64,000 bases of DNA from Mesomycoplasma conjunctivae (GCF_000026765.1 NC_012806.1:1-64000); one strand, 5' to 3'. Counted from the first letter of the stretch, positions 11,033 through 23,099 are shown. Program-made: numbers and translations. The notes: a model not told the origin generated them from the letters alone.

Positions 11033-11062
11033 ATTATAATAAAAAATTTTTAATTCAAACAA
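11033..11062 (-). promoter_or_regulatory. Probable nrdFIE promoter
   Basis: Read on the minus strand, TTGTTT (11062-11057) and TATAAT (11038-11033) are separated by 18 bases, giving a leader of about 110 bases before nrdF. Confidence 0.5.
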
Positions 11063-11521
11063 TTTAAATAAATTTTATTATTAGAAATGGGTGTTTTATC
11101 TTTTCTAAAAAATCTATTTTTTATCATAAAAGCTTTATTTTTATAGCTTCTTTGTAGTTTGATAAATTTTTTTTGATTGTAAATTAAAATTGGGAAAATG
11201 AAAATAGCTTTGTTTTGGACTAAAATTAACTATTGAATATTGCAAAATTTCAAAATTAGTGTTTATTTTTATAGCTAATAAGAAAAAATAGTAAAGATTT
11301 AATGTTTGTATTTACAGCAAACAATTGTTTTAAAATGAAAAATCAAAAATGTAGAAAAAAACAAAAAATATCAATAATTTTTATTAAATAGTCTTGTTTA
11401 TAAAGTGGATATGATTTAGAGTGATTTGCCAAAATACGGCAAAATTACTTCAATTTATTCCAATTTAAGTCTAATTTGATAAATAAATAGCAATAATTAT
11501 TTATGATTTTTTAAAAAATAT
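11063..11521. other. AT-rich non-coding stretch
   Basis: No credible gene is seen on either strand between the nrd promoter and the lipoprotein promoter. It holds a 12-bp palindrome (AAACAATTGTTT, 11319-11330) and a hairpin around 11420-11449 with TTTGCC/GGCAAA arms. I see no RNase P, tmRNA or SRP RNA signature. Confidence 0.5.
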
Positions 11522-11610
11522 TATAATTATTGACAAATGAAGAACACAGTAATTTTTTTGTCGAAGTTAATACTTCCAAAAAGTAATTTTTTACTGTGTT
11601 TTTTGTTTTT
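11522..11610 (+). promoter_or_regulatory. -10 box followed by attenuator-like hairpin
   Basis: TATAAT at 11522-11527 would start RNA near 11535. The transcript then runs at once into a perfect 10-bp stem AACACAGTAA/TTACTGTGTT (11543-11552, 11591-11600) with a smaller GAAGT/ACTTC hairpin in its loop. The T-rich tail (TTTTGTTTTTT) after it looks like an intrinsic terminator. It lies about 45 bases before the first lipoprotein gene, so it may attenuate the operon or end a short RNA. Confidence 0.5.
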
Positions 11611-11652
11611 TAAATCTTTAAAAATTTTTAAAAATGGAGTAAAAAAATAAAA

Positions 11653-13791
11653 ATGAAACTAAAAAAATCACATCTTAAAAGTTCCTTGCTATTAGGTGTT
11701 CCAGTAGCAGGTTTATTACTTTCATCTTGTGGTGTTTCCCGTTTTGAGGCAGTGGAAGATCATGAATTGAAAATTCAGGTTACCTTTGCTGAACATGAAG
11801 ATCGTTACAAAGCTTTAAAACAAGTGGTAGATATCTGGAATGAATTGCCAGAAGTTAAAAATGATTCAAACAATAAATATTTACCTATTAAACTTGATAG
11901 ATATCTAGGTAACTATACAGAAATGCAAAGTGATTTAGCAAAATTATTAGTTACTAAAGATAGAAATAAATTACCTAATTTAATTTTTAACTATCCAACA
12001 ACAGCTGCGTTGGCTTTTAGTTATGATATGGGATTAAGATTTGATGATAATCCTGAATTAAAAGAGGCTATCCAACAAACTTACCCTTCTAATTTTTTAG
12101 AGCTTAATTCACAGATTACAGGCGTTGATCCTAATGGAATTTATACAATTCCTGTTGTTAAATCAACAAGAACCATAGTTGCTAGCGGTCCAGTTATTAA
12201 TTATATAATTGAACAAGCAACTGCAAACGGTGCAACAATTAAAGCCGAAGACAAAGCTTTTTTTGATACTAATTTTAAAAAATCTGATACAGATGCAGAA
12301 CAAATCAAAAAACTTTGAGGTAAAATAACTAAAATACCTCAAGACCAAGGTGGTTTTGAAGGTTATGAGTTTACCTCTGATATTTTTAAATATAACTATA
12401 AATTATTTGATTTTGCATTAAGAGTTAAAAAGAGCTTTTCTAAAATAAGTAGTAGAGGTGGAAAAGATTCAGCTCAATTTGTAATGGGAGTTGATGATTC
12501 AGCAAACTTATTTTATTTAAGTAATTTTGCAAAAGCCGGAGGAAAATTTGATGACTTCCTTTTTGGACTAAAAAAAGATGGCTCACAAATCGATTATTCA
12601 ACACTTTTTAAAGACAAAAATTCATCTCGCTACAAAAACGCTAAAGATGTTTTTGAACATATCAAGCCTTTAATTGAAACTGATACTTTATTTTATAGTG
12701 GTCGAATTGGTGGTGATTTAAATTCAAACACCTTACTTAACAATCACCAATTAGCATTTGCTATTCAAACATCCTCTAATTATCCAAAACGTTTTGTTGC
12801 AAACGATAAAATTACTACTAGTCTAGAAATTTCAGTTGATAATACTACTTCACCAATAATTGCCAACTCTAAAGATCAAGTATACAAACTTTCAAAAGCA
12901 AGTCAAACAAACTCTACTAATATTTTAGTTAATTTAGACAGTGTTCTTGTTACTAACAAACAAATTCAAATTATCACTACTAAAAAACCAGAAGGTGATA
13001 ATAGTGAAAACATTTATTTAGATCCTCAGGACGAAAAAGATAGCAAAACTATTGAAAATATAAAAAAATTTATCGAAAACAAACAAGACGGCAATCTTGG
13101 ATATCTAGTTACTGGAAAAGCTATTTCTAGAACATTTAAAAAAGTTAAAGACAAAAGTGTTATAGTCTCAGCTTCTGGTGGTTCAGATAGTAAAGACTTA
13201 TATCTAATAGATAGTTCCAAGGCTTCTATAACCACAAGAGGTGGTTCCGAAACTTTAAATGAAAATGAAGTTGTATTTTTACCAGAACCTATCAAAAACG
13301 ATCCTAGTGAACCAAAAAGCACTATCACTTATCAAGGACCAGATCTAATTGGAATTCATGCTAATGCTGAAGAAGATGAAGCAGTCAAAGTATTTTCTAA
13401 ATGACTTATTACAGCCAGTCAAACTTTTAATTACAAAGAAAATGATCAAGAAAAAAGTTTTACAGGAACCCCATCAGAATACATAGCTTTTCGTGGTTTT
13501 TATCTAGCACCTACCATTAAAAATTTCCAATCAGATCCATCAGATAAAACTAAGTTTCCACAAAACCCATTATACAAACAATTATTTACTTCATTTCAAA
13601 ATGCGTATAAAAATAAAGAAGATTTTGCAATTTATTTCGACCCTATTGATAATAATTCTGGTGTCTTTCGAACAAAAATATCAGACACAATCACTCAGGC
13701 AGGTAAACAAATTTTAGATAATGAAAAAATTGATTTTGATAAATTCTTAGAATTGCTTAAAAGAAATGTAGGTTCTATCTTACAAGAGTAG
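11653..13791 (+). CDS. Solute-binding lipoprotein, paralogue 1 of 3
   Basis: 712-aa surface lipoprotein. Signal peptide with lipobox LLSSC (Cys26), then RFEAVEDHELKIQVTF. The body resembles the mycoplasma P68/P80-type surface lipoproteins and behaves like an extracellular binding protein of a sugar-type ABC importer (a motif such as YLGNYTEMQSDLAKLL, then NYPTTAALAF). The C-terminal block TITYQGPDLIGIHAN and a following FTGTPSEY are shared with the two genes after it. The cluster order lipoprotein-nuclease-ATPase-permeases matches MG185-MG189 of M. genitalium from memory. Ligand unknown. Confidence 0.82.
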
Positions 13792-13807
13792 TAAAATCGG
13801 ATAAATA

Positions 13808-16015
13808 ATGACAAAAAAGATTAGTAAATTAACAAAAAAAACTCTATTTACCACATTTTCATTAGCGCCCTTATTGACTTTAGCATCATGTCAAGTAGTT
13901 ACACGTTTTGACCAAGTTGAAGATAATGTTATTAAATTAGGACATATTTTTACACCAAGTAAAACAGATTCAAGATTTTTTGCTTTGGAAAAAATTATGC
14001 ACAAATGAAATAACTTAGATGATGTTAAAAACGGAACAACTTCCAAATTAGAATTGTCACATTTTTCTGGAAACTATGAAGGCATGATTAGAAATCTGAG
14101 CGTTCTTTTAGAAACAAAAGATAGACAAAAATCAATTAATTTAGCTCTTAATTATCCTTCACTTGCTGCACTTTTAAATCGATATGATATGTTATTAAAT
14201 TTCGCTGATAACCAAGATTTAAAAACAACAATAAATGAAACTTTTGTTGACGAATTTTTAGTTGAAAATAAAAATATTGTCGGCTTAGATGATAAAGGAA
14301 TTTGAACAATCCCGGTAACTAAAGCTAGCAAAACTTTAATTATTAACAAACCACTTTTAAGTTACATAGTAACATCAGCTTTAGAATCTGCAGATTCCAA
14401 ATCTACTATAAAAGGTGAGGATAAAAAGTTTTTTGAAAATTTAGATAAAACAAAAACAGATGTTGATTTTATTAAAAAAGTTTGGGGTGACTATCAAAAA
14501 TTACCACTTGATCAAGGCGGTTTAGATGGTTATGAATTTAGCAAAGAAAAGTTAGAAAATTACAAAGATTTATTTGATTTATCAATTAGAATTAAAAAAT
14601 CTTTTCCAGATGCTAATAAAAAAGATAAACAAGCTAATTTAAGAGCCCAATGACCAATTGGCTTTAACGATGGAGTTAGTGTTTGATTTGCTTCTAATTT
14701 TGCAGAAGCAAATGGGAATTACAATGATTTTATTTTTCATAATAGTGAAAAAGATGGAAATATTTTTGAATACACTTTAGATCAATCTCCTGATAGTAAA
14801 GGTTATCAAATTGCTAAAAAAACATATGAGCAATTTAATGAATTACAGCAAAATGATGCAGCAGCTTATTTTGGTCCAGTAACCAGAGATACTGCACAAG
14901 CCACTGATTGATTGGTAAGACACCAAATGGTTTTTGCCATCACTTCTACAACATCATATAGGCGTAAATTCTTACCTGAAGGTCAATATTTTTTCAATAT
15001 TTATGAAAAAGAAAAAAGTTTTAGCTTACCAATTTCAAGCACAACTCAACTTTGAAATATTAGTAAACCAACTGATAAAAAAGATGAAAATGTGATAGCT
15101 CAAATTAGTCAAGTTATAAGCAATGACAAATCTTTTGTTATTGTAGGTGTTAAGCCTACTAAAAACGACAAAAATCCAGACAACAATATTTATTTAGATC
15201 CAAAAAAAGATGGATCAATTATTGAAAATATTAAAAAAGTTTTAAATGATAATCAAGATGGTGGTTTTTTAACCTCTGATAGAACTTTAATCTCTCTTGG
15301 TTCAGAAGGTTTTGATAAAACTGATTTTTACCAAAAACTCTATAAAAATGAAGACGAAAGCAAAAAAGATACAAACAAAAATACTAAGTCTAAACAAAGT
15401 AAATATGTATTTATTAAAAAAACAGGCAATATCAATGTAAAAAACATTGGTGGTGAAGAAACACTTAATAAAAATGAGGTTTTATTTCTACAAGAACCTG
15501 TTAAAAATGAGATTTCTAATACTAAAAAAACCATAACTTACCAAGGTCCTTCTTTAATTGGCATGCATGCAAATAAACAAGAAAATGAATCTAGTTATAA
15601 ATTTGTGAAGTGATTTATTTCATCTCAAGAGAGTTTTGAATATGAAGATTCTAAGGGAAAAAAACACATATTTAATGGAACACCAAATGAATTTTTAGCT
15701 TTTCAAAGTAATTATCTTGTACCTTCAAAATCAACATTTAGTTCCGATATAAAAGATGCAACTAAATTCCCTCAAAACCCTCTTTTTGAACTAATTTACA
15801 ACAATTTTAAAACGGTTAGCCAAAACCCAAATGAATATGCTTTATTTTCTGAACCAACTAGTCAAGATAGTTCATTTTTCCGTTCGGCGGTTCGTAACAG
15901 TTTAGCACAAATTGATTCATTAATAAGGCAAAATGAAAGTGAAAATAAAGCTACTAAAAAAATTAATTTTGAAGAATTTATAAAAGGTATAAAGAAAAAC
16001 ATTATAAATAAATAA
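13808..16015 (+). CDS. Solute-binding lipoprotein, paralogue 2 of 3
   Basis: 735-aa lipoprotein with lipobox TLASC followed by QVVTRFDQVEDN. It parallels its neighbours throughout: HFSGNYEGMIRNLSVLLETKDR near the N-terminus, PLDQGGLDGYEF in the middle, and TITYQGPSLIGMHAN with FNGTPNEFLAF near the C-terminus. It starts 16 bases after gene 1, so it is in the same transcript. The three copies differ strongly outside these blocks, as expected if they bind different ligands or vary antigenically. Product function is inferred from context. Confidence 0.8.
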
Positions 16016-16082
16016 AAAAAGTTTAAAATAATTATATGGATTATACTTTAAGTATAAAGTAAAAATAAGGAGTAATATTTAT

Positions 16083-18209
16083 ATGAAAACAAAATTTAAT
16101 AAGACAAAATTATTAGCAATTTCATCAACATTAGGTCTTGGTGTTGCTGCTTTTGTATCTTGTGGAGTTTCTGGTGGAGTTTCATCTTCGCGTTATGATA
16201 CAGCTAAAGATGGAAAAATAGTTTTTGGTCATAGTTTTAGTTCAACAGGAAACGAAGCAAAAGTAATTGATGCAATAGTTAAAGCTTGAAATGAACAAGC
16301 TAAAGATCTTCCTGGTCATTTACCTATGGAAATTAGCCCTTTTAGTGGTAGTTATAATGGTGCAGCTAGTCAAATTAACACATATTTAGAATCTAGGGAT
16401 AAAAATAAATTACCAAATATTATTACTAACTATCCTTCATTTTTAGCTATTGTTAATAAATATGACATGACTTTACCTTTTGTTAGCGATTTTGAAAGTC
16501 AGACAACAAGCTCTAGTGAATCAGAAGTTGTAAAAAATGCAGAAGATTCAGTTCGCAAATTTTTAAAAGAAAAAACCGCTCCCACCTTTTTAGACATCAA
16601 CAAAGAAATACCACTTTTAGATCCAAAAGGAATATATTCAATACCTTTTGCAAAATCAACTGAAATTTTATCAATTAACCAAATGGTTTTAGGTTATATT
16701 ATTGATCAAGCAACTAAAAGTACTACTAATCCAGCAACAATTGCTGAAGATTCAAAAGAATTTTTTGGGAAAATGACCGCTTTAATTAATAATGAACAGA
16801 AAAAAGCTGATTTAGAAGAAGTTAAAAAAATCTGAAAAGAATATTCACCATCAGAACAAGGTCTTTCAGGTTATGTTTTCAAAAGAGAAACATTTAATAA
16901 TTATACTGACCTTTTTGATTTAGCAAGAAGAATTAAAGTTGCCTTCCCAAAATCAACTGAAGGAAATGATTTAACAAAAGCTAAAGCTGTTTTTGGTATT
17001 GATACCTCACCAAATGCTATTTTTGAACTTGTTTCATCAGTAAATAATGGTGATAAATCAAAAAATATTAGTGTTTTAAATAGAGACATTCAGCAAGTTG
17101 ATTATACTTCTTATTTCAATGATAAAAATTCTGACCGTTATAAATCATTTAAGTTAGCATATGATTTATTAAAATCAGGAATTAAGGATAAAAGTACATA
17201 TTATTCAGCTTCAGGAGAATTTAATTCATCATTTTTCAAAAATCACCAGGAAGTTTTCTCCACTGGATCATCTGCTGGTTACTTCCACAATTTCTTTGAA
17301 AAAAATAATAAAAAAACTACTTTAACTTTTAAAGATAAAAGTGGTGCAGAAAAATCTGTTAATATTGATAAACCACAATTTAGTGTTACTATTGATAAAA
17401 ACACAACTTTTGAAAAGGAAGAAAAAGGTTCAAGATATAAATTTAAATCACCATCAAGTGGAATTAGATTTTCTAAAAAAACCAAAGAAAAAGTTGAAGA
17501 ATTTATTAAAACTTTAAAAGACGACGAAAAAACCTTCTTATTTACATCAGAAGAACTTATAAAAGGGATTGATCCAGAAGTTGTACAAAATTTAGATAAT
17601 GATACTAAATTCAAACCTTTTGTAGTTAAAGTTAGCAATTTTGTTTCTGTTGCAACCCAAGATGCTAATAGCCAGTTAAATGAAGATGAATTATTAGTAA
17701 TTTCTGCACCAACTCAATACGCAAATGATTCAAAGTATTCAAAAAGCGTTATTTCTCAAGGTCCAGATTTAATCGGAATTCATGCTAACAAAGAAGAAGA
17801 TGAAGCTACAAAAGTATTTGTTAATTGATTCCTAACTGCACAAGTTCAATATCCAGCTAGTTTATCAAAAAATGAAAAAAAGACAAAAACTATGACAGGT
17901 ATTGATTTTTGAACACAAAACACTTCATATATAACTCCTTTTAAGGAAACTTTTGAAAACACTAAATTTGCAACTGACAGAAATTTAGGAAAACGTGTTT
18001 CTTGAGAACAATTTAAAAAATTCTTTGGTCAAAATGAAAGTAATTATAATTTAATTTATGATGCTGCCGATTCGCAATCAGCAAGTTTTAGATCAGGATT
18101 GAGATCTGCTTTTGATTCAGTTCAAAGTCGAGCAATTCAAGGGGAAGATGTTGATTTTGATGGATTTTTAAGAATTTTAAAAACAAACCTAGGACCATCC
18201 TTTTCTTAA
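16083..18209 (+). CDS. Solute-binding lipoprotein, paralogue 3 of 3
   Basis: 708-aa lipoprotein, lipobox AFVSC, then GVSGGVSSSRYDTAKDGK. It shares PFSGSYNGAASQINTYLESRDK and the C-terminal ISQGPDLIGIHANKEEDEA with copies 1 and 2. It has its own Shine-Dalgarno (AAGGAG at 16067-16072) after a 67-base gap containing a small hairpin (ATACTTTAAGTAT), so it may also be expressed from an internal promoter. The nuclease gene follows 21 bases downstream. Confidence 0.8.
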
Positions 18210-18230
18210 TACTTCAAGAAATAATAAATC

Positions 18231-19148
18231 ATGATTAAAAAGTTAAAAGTTTTCATACTCCCGATCATTTCTTTTGCTGGTTTTACTTCCTTTATTGCGT
18301 GTTCACCAAATTTAACAAATAATAATTTTTCAAATTCTGCCAAATATTATCCAATTGAACAATTTGATAAATCTCCTTTCGAAGACATACAAAATCAAAA
18401 TAGTTCTTATTATAAAGAAATTCAAAAATTTTTAAATCAGAATTATCAATGAACTCAAGAAGATAAAATAAAATATCAACGGGAAATACTTCCAGATGAA
18501 AAATATTTTGAATCACTTGAAGCTACTCTTACAAAATGATTTGACGGTGATACAGCTGAAGTTAAAACTAAAAGCAATAGATTTCCAGAACCAATTAGAA
18601 TTCGTTTTGAAAGTATTGACACAGCTGAAACTGGAAGTCAAAAAACTGGAAAATATGTAGAAACAACTGGACTTGAAAAGAAATATGCAGAGCAAGCCAA
18701 AATTTTTGGTAAAGCATTATTACCAGAAGGTTCAGTCGTGCACCTTGTATTTAAAAAACCTGACCCAGCAAGATCTTTTAATAGATATGTTGGAAATATA
18801 TATTTTGGACATGACGGTTTTTACAAGAACTACAATGTTGAAATTGCAAAAGCTGGACTTGCTGTCCCTATTCTCTCAAATATATCTGATGTAACAGATC
18901 CAACAAAAATTTATTATTATTCATCTATAAAACAATCAGCTGCACTAATTGATGCTGTTAAAAAAGGTTATGGATTTTTCCAAGAAAAACATGATAATTC
19001 ACCTGAATCAATAAACAATCTTATTTCTTCAATTTATGAGACTCGTGGATCTTCCAATGTTGCTAGTTTTCTAGGACTAGAAAAGGATAAAAATAATAAT
19101 GTTTTTGATAGATATGAGTTTGCACTTTCAATACAAAAAGGAAAATAA
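18231..19148 (+). CDS. Surface thermonuclease-like lipoprotein (TNase fold)
   Basis: 305-aa exported nuclease with signal peptide and lipobox FIAC. The staphylococcal-nuclease domain lies at about 100-215. Catalytic residues are recognisable: WFDGDTAEV (Asp21-type metal ligand), IRFESIDTAET (Arg35, Asp40 and Glu43 equivalents) and NRYVGNIYFG (Arg87 equivalent). Homologues (MG186, MPN133, mhp379, mnuA of M. bovis) are membrane nucleases encoded next to an ABC importer. Digestion of host nucleic acid at the surface, followed by uptake of products, has been proposed for them. Only 2 bases separate it from the ATPase gene. Confidence 0.9.
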
Positions 19149-19150
19149 AA

Positions 19151-20962
19151 ATGAATACTCAAGATAAACATAATAATTTAGCAAAAGAAATTCAAGAGCT
19201 AAAAATAGCTGCTGATAATCATTATAAAACTAAATCATCTATCCCAGCTATTGAGATTAAGGATTTAAAAATCGATTTTGGTGAAACTTTAGCAGTTGAC
19301 CAAGCCAATTTAAAGGTTTATAAAGGTGAATTAGTAACCCTACTTGGTCCATCAGGATCTGGAAAGACAACTATTCTAAATGCGATTGCTGGACTTCTAA
19401 CACCAACTTCAGGGCAAATCATTTTTAATGGTGAAGAGGTAACTAAAAAAACACCTCAACAAAGAAAAATAGGTTTAGTTTTTCAAAACTATGCACTGTA
19501 TCCTCACCTAAATGTCTATGATAATATTGCTTTTCCACTAACAAATGATAAAAAATGAAAACAAAAAGTTTTTGAAAAATCACTTTTGGCAAGAGTAAAT
19601 GCAAATTCAATTGTCTTTTCAAAAAATGGGGCATCTGAAGAAGAAATAAAAACATATAAATCACATTTATATAACTACATTGATGTTTATAAACAGCAAG
19701 AGCGCATTTATAACGAAAAACACAATAGTTTATATCAAAAATTAAATCAATTAAAAACAGATTATGAGTTGATTGATGCTCACAAACAAGCAGAAATTAA
19801 CAAGAAAACTAATGAATTTTTAAAATATGGAAAAACAGCTTCAGTTTTTTCAATGTTTATTAAAAAAATTCAAGATGCTACTAAAGGAATTCACCACAGT
19901 GGAGCTGCTTGTCCTGTAGTAAATGCGAAAACCTTAAACAAGAATTATAAAGAAGAAATTTCACAAATTAAAAAGAAAGCTAAAAAAGCAAAAGAACTAC
20001 AAAAAAGTTTGATTCAAGCAGAACAAGAGCGAATCAAAAATTCTCATGAATTTGCTCAACTTTCTAAGATAAAAGAAGGTATTCAAACTTATAAAAAAGC
20101 AACTTATAAAATTTTTTCAGATTTTGAAGTCTCCTTAACACAACGTTATTCTTTAAATACAAAGAGTTTAACTCCTGAAGAATTAGTAGAATATGAAGAA
20201 TTTAAAAAGCAAATTCTCACTGAAAAACAAGCTATTAATAATCAAGTTTTAAAAACTGCTGAAAAAGTAGAAATTACTAAAAACTTAACAAAAAAACCAA
20301 CTAAATTATCTGGAGGTCAACAACAAAGAGTTGCTATTGCGCGCGGTATTGTAAGACACCCTGATATACTACTTATGGATGAACCTCTTTCCAACTTGGA
20401 TGCCAAATTAAGAATTCAAACTAGACAATGAATTCGTAAAATTCAAACAGATATTGGAATTACAACTGTTTTTGTTACTCATGATCAAGAAGAAGCGATG
20501 TCCATTTCTGACAGAATTGTTTGCATGTCAACAGGTTATATTCAACAAATTGGTAGTCCACTTGAGTTATACAATACACCAAAAAATGAATTTGTGGCAA
20601 CTTTTTTAGGTGTGCCAGAAATGAACATTTTTACAGCAAATTATGATATCGAAAATGCACGAATTGTGGCTAACAATAGATTAATTATGGAAAATTTTAA
20701 AAATTATAATAAGCAACAAATTCGTGTGGGAATTCGTGCTGAGCATATTCAAGAACTACCTAGTGGAAATATGATAGGAAATATTAAATCGTTAGAATAT
20801 CTAGGAAAAGATATTTTAGCTAAAGTAGAACTTGAAGACTTTGGAACTATTAATACCTTTTTAAGATCAAAATCTTCATATGAAATTGGTGAGACAGTAA
20901 GACTTTATTTTGATCCATCAAAATTACATTTATTTGACATTGATACAAAAGAGAGAATCTAA
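19151..20962 (+). CDS. ABC importer ATPase (MsmK/UgpC type) with large internal insertion
   Basis: 603-aa energising subunit of the importer, far longer than the usual 370. Walker [10 protein letters not shown] at about 64-72 and Q-loop [10 protein letters not shown] at about 112-122 are followed by a Lys/Glu-rich, coiled-coil-like insertion of roughly 225 residues (about 135-375) that contains [10 protein letters not shown]. The signature LSGGQQQR (about 386-393), Walker [12 protein letters not shown] and H-loop FVTHDQEE then resume, ending in a regulatory OB-type domain. M. genitalium MG187 and M. pneumoniae MPN134 are similarly long, so the insertion looks ancestral. It overlaps the first permease by 1 base. 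Confidence 0.9.
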
Positions 20963-21966
20963 TGAATTTAATTTCAAATTGACTATATTTAAGACGTATA
21001 AAAAAGAAGAATATTGATTTAGGTATTTTAGATAAAAAAACAAAATTTTGAAAACCTTTTTTGCTTCTTTTGCCTTCAATTTTAGTTATTCTTATTTTTA
21101 CTTTCTTACCTTTTATTTTCTCAGTTACAAAATCTTTTAGCGTTCAAATCAATCCGAATCGTGCATCTTCAATTAAATTTGGATTTAATAACTTTACTAG
21201 AGTTTTGTATGACGAAAATTTCCAAATTGCTGTTCGAAATTCAGCAATTTATGCATTAGTTGCTTTGCCAATTACTTTAGTTATTAGTTTAATAATTGCA
21301 TCAACATTAGCATCACTTCATCGTAAATATGCTCGTGGTTTTTGACAAACAGTTTTCTTTTTACCATATGTAACTTCAGGAATTGCAGTCTCAGTGGCCT
21401 TTGCATTTATTTTTGATTCTGAAAATGGGTTTATAAATTCGATTTTTAACATCAATGTTCGATGATTGAATAGTGGAAGAAACAATAGTTTTTTAGCACT
21501 TTTAGTTATTCTAGCCTCAGGTGTTTGAAGAAATTTAGCTTTTGAAGTTTTAATCTTAACAACTGCTATGGTTTCTGTAAATCCTGTTTTATATAAAGCA
21601 GCGGCAATTGATGGCGCTTCTAAGACAACTCAATTTTTTAGAATCACACTGCCTTCAGTTTCCAAAACAATCAACTTCTTAATAACAATTGGAATAATTT
21701 CTGGAATTAAAGTCTTTCCAATTGGGATTTTCCCAGATACTTCCAACGCTACTTTAAATGGGGGTCAAACAATGTTATTATTTATTTATAGAGAGGTTTC
21801 TGAATCTCGATTTGCACTAGCCGGATCTGCAACCATCTACCTATTTATTTTTGGTGTAGCACTTTCAATTGTTGTTAAAAAAGGTCTTAATTCAATTACT
21901 TGATTATGAGCTTATATGGGAGAAAGAAATGTTTATAACAAAATTAAAAATACGAAAACATTTTAG
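20962..21966 (+). CDS. ABC importer permease, MalF/UgpA type
   Basis: 334-aa integral membrane protein of the carbohydrate-importer (CUT1) type with about six transmembrane segments. The first begins near LLLLPSILVILIFTFLPF. The EAA coupling loop appears as YKAAAIDGASKTTQFFRITLP, which contacts the ATPase. The start overlaps the ATPase stop (TAATG), and the end overlaps the second permease by 38 bases. It corresponds by position to MG188. Confidence 0.9.
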
Positions 21967-22885
21967 TGATTTAAAAGCTAAAAAAATTAGTGAAACTATT
22001 ACTTCACAAGTTCGTGATACAACAATTTGAAGTAGCATTTTTTCATTGATATCAAAGTTTTTAGTTCTCTTTATTTTTGGAATCTTTATTATCTTTCCTT
22101 TCTATTTCATGTTGGTTTATGCACTTGCCCCTGAAGAACAAATTTTAGATGGTAGAACTGCGATATACTGACCAAAATATTTTGATTTTTCTAATTTTGC
22201 AAAAGCAGCACAAGAAGGCTACTTTGAAGCTCTAGGTTGAACAGTTTTAGTAACATTAATCTCAGTGGTGGCTAAAATTTTCTTCTCAATGACTTTTGGT
22301 TATGCCTTTTCATTGAAAAAATGAAAATTTAAAAAACTTTCATGAGTTATTTTTCTGTCAATTTTAGTCTTACCAGAAACTGCATTATTAACAGGTCAAT
22401 ATCGAATTATGGTTTTACTACAATGAAATATAGGACCACAAACCATTTTAGCACTAACTGCACCATTTGTAGCATCTGTTTTTTCTGGTTTTATGTTTAG
22501 AAATGCTTTTGAAGATATCCCAGATCGAATTAAAGAAGCTTCTATGGTTGATGGTTGTTCTAATGTGAAATACTTTTTTAAAGTAGCTATTCCGATGGTA
22601 ACACCAACAATTTGAACAGTAGGTATTTTGACAGCTTTTGCTGCTTGAAATTCTACTTTATGACCACTTTTAATCTTACAGGGTACCAAAACTTCAACTC
22701 TTAATATTTGATTATTAAATGTTGGTAAGGCTGGCGAAGAAGACCAAGTAGCATCCGGATTTTTCAAAAATATAAGAATGGCAGGAGCTATTTTAACTAT
22801 TTTACCAATGTTTATTATTTACTTTGGTTTTAGAAAAAGAATACTCAAAGCTATTTCTCGTCAAGGATCAACTGTTAAGGGGTAA
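21929..22885 (+). CDS. ABC importer permease, MalG/UgpE type
   Basis: 318-aa partner permease with six predicted transmembrane segments. The EAA loop reads IKEASMVDGCSNVKYFFKVAIP, as in MalG-type proteins. GGAGAAAG precedes the ATG at 21929, deciding the start inside the upstream gene. It forms the membrane channel with the preceding permease. The substrate of the transporter is not established; in mycoplasmas it is variously annotated as glycerol-3-phosphate, sugar or nucleotide. Confidence 0.9.
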
Positions 22886-22886
22886 T

Positions 22887-23036
22887 ATGAAAAATAAATT
22901 TAAAAAACTTCAAAAAGGAAATATTGCTCGTGATGTTTTAATGGGTATAGTTGTACTTGTTGGTTCAGCATTTACAGCAATTACTATTTATGCAATTATC
23001 TTTTTTATAATTGGTGTTTCTCAAAACGGCTTTTAA
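22887..23036 (+). CDS. 49-aa single-pass membrane peptide of the importer operon
   Basis: Small ORF starting 1 base after the permease stop, with AAGGGG just upstream. It has a basic amphipathic head (MKNKFKKLQKGNIARD) and one hydrophobic segment of about 27 residues (VLMGIVVLVGSA... to IIFFIIGV). It lies before a strong terminator, so it is the last gene of the operon. I do not recognise a family. It could be a stabilising subunit of the transporter. Confidence 0.65.
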   Translation: MKNKFKKLQKGNIARDVLMGIVVLVGSAFTAITIYAIIFFIIGVSQNGF

Positions 23037-23060
23037 AAAGATAAAATAGTGAATTTAGAC

Positions 23061-23095
23061 AAAAAAACAAGGTTATTGCCTTGTTTTTTTTGTTT
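23061..23095 (+). terminator. Terminator of the nuclease/importer operon
   Basis: Stem AAAACAAGG/CCTTGTTTT (within 23061-23072 and 23079-23090) with a TTATTG loop, followed by a T tract. Confidence 0.85.
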
Positions 23096-23099
23096 TTGT

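Noticed and set aside
10914-11521. RNase P, tmRNA or SRP RNA gene in the longest gene-free stretch
   Set aside because: I looked for GAGGAAAGTC, a tRNA-like TTCGA end and the SRP core, and found none.
13026-13328. Antisense ORF of 100 aa within the first lipoprotein gene
   Set aside because: It lies wholly inside a conserved gene with a lipobox and shows only low-complexity Ser/Leu composition.
17279-17638. Antisense ORF of 119 aa within the third lipoprotein gene
   Set aside because: It is opposite a clear coding region, has no ribosome binding site and no recognisable motif.
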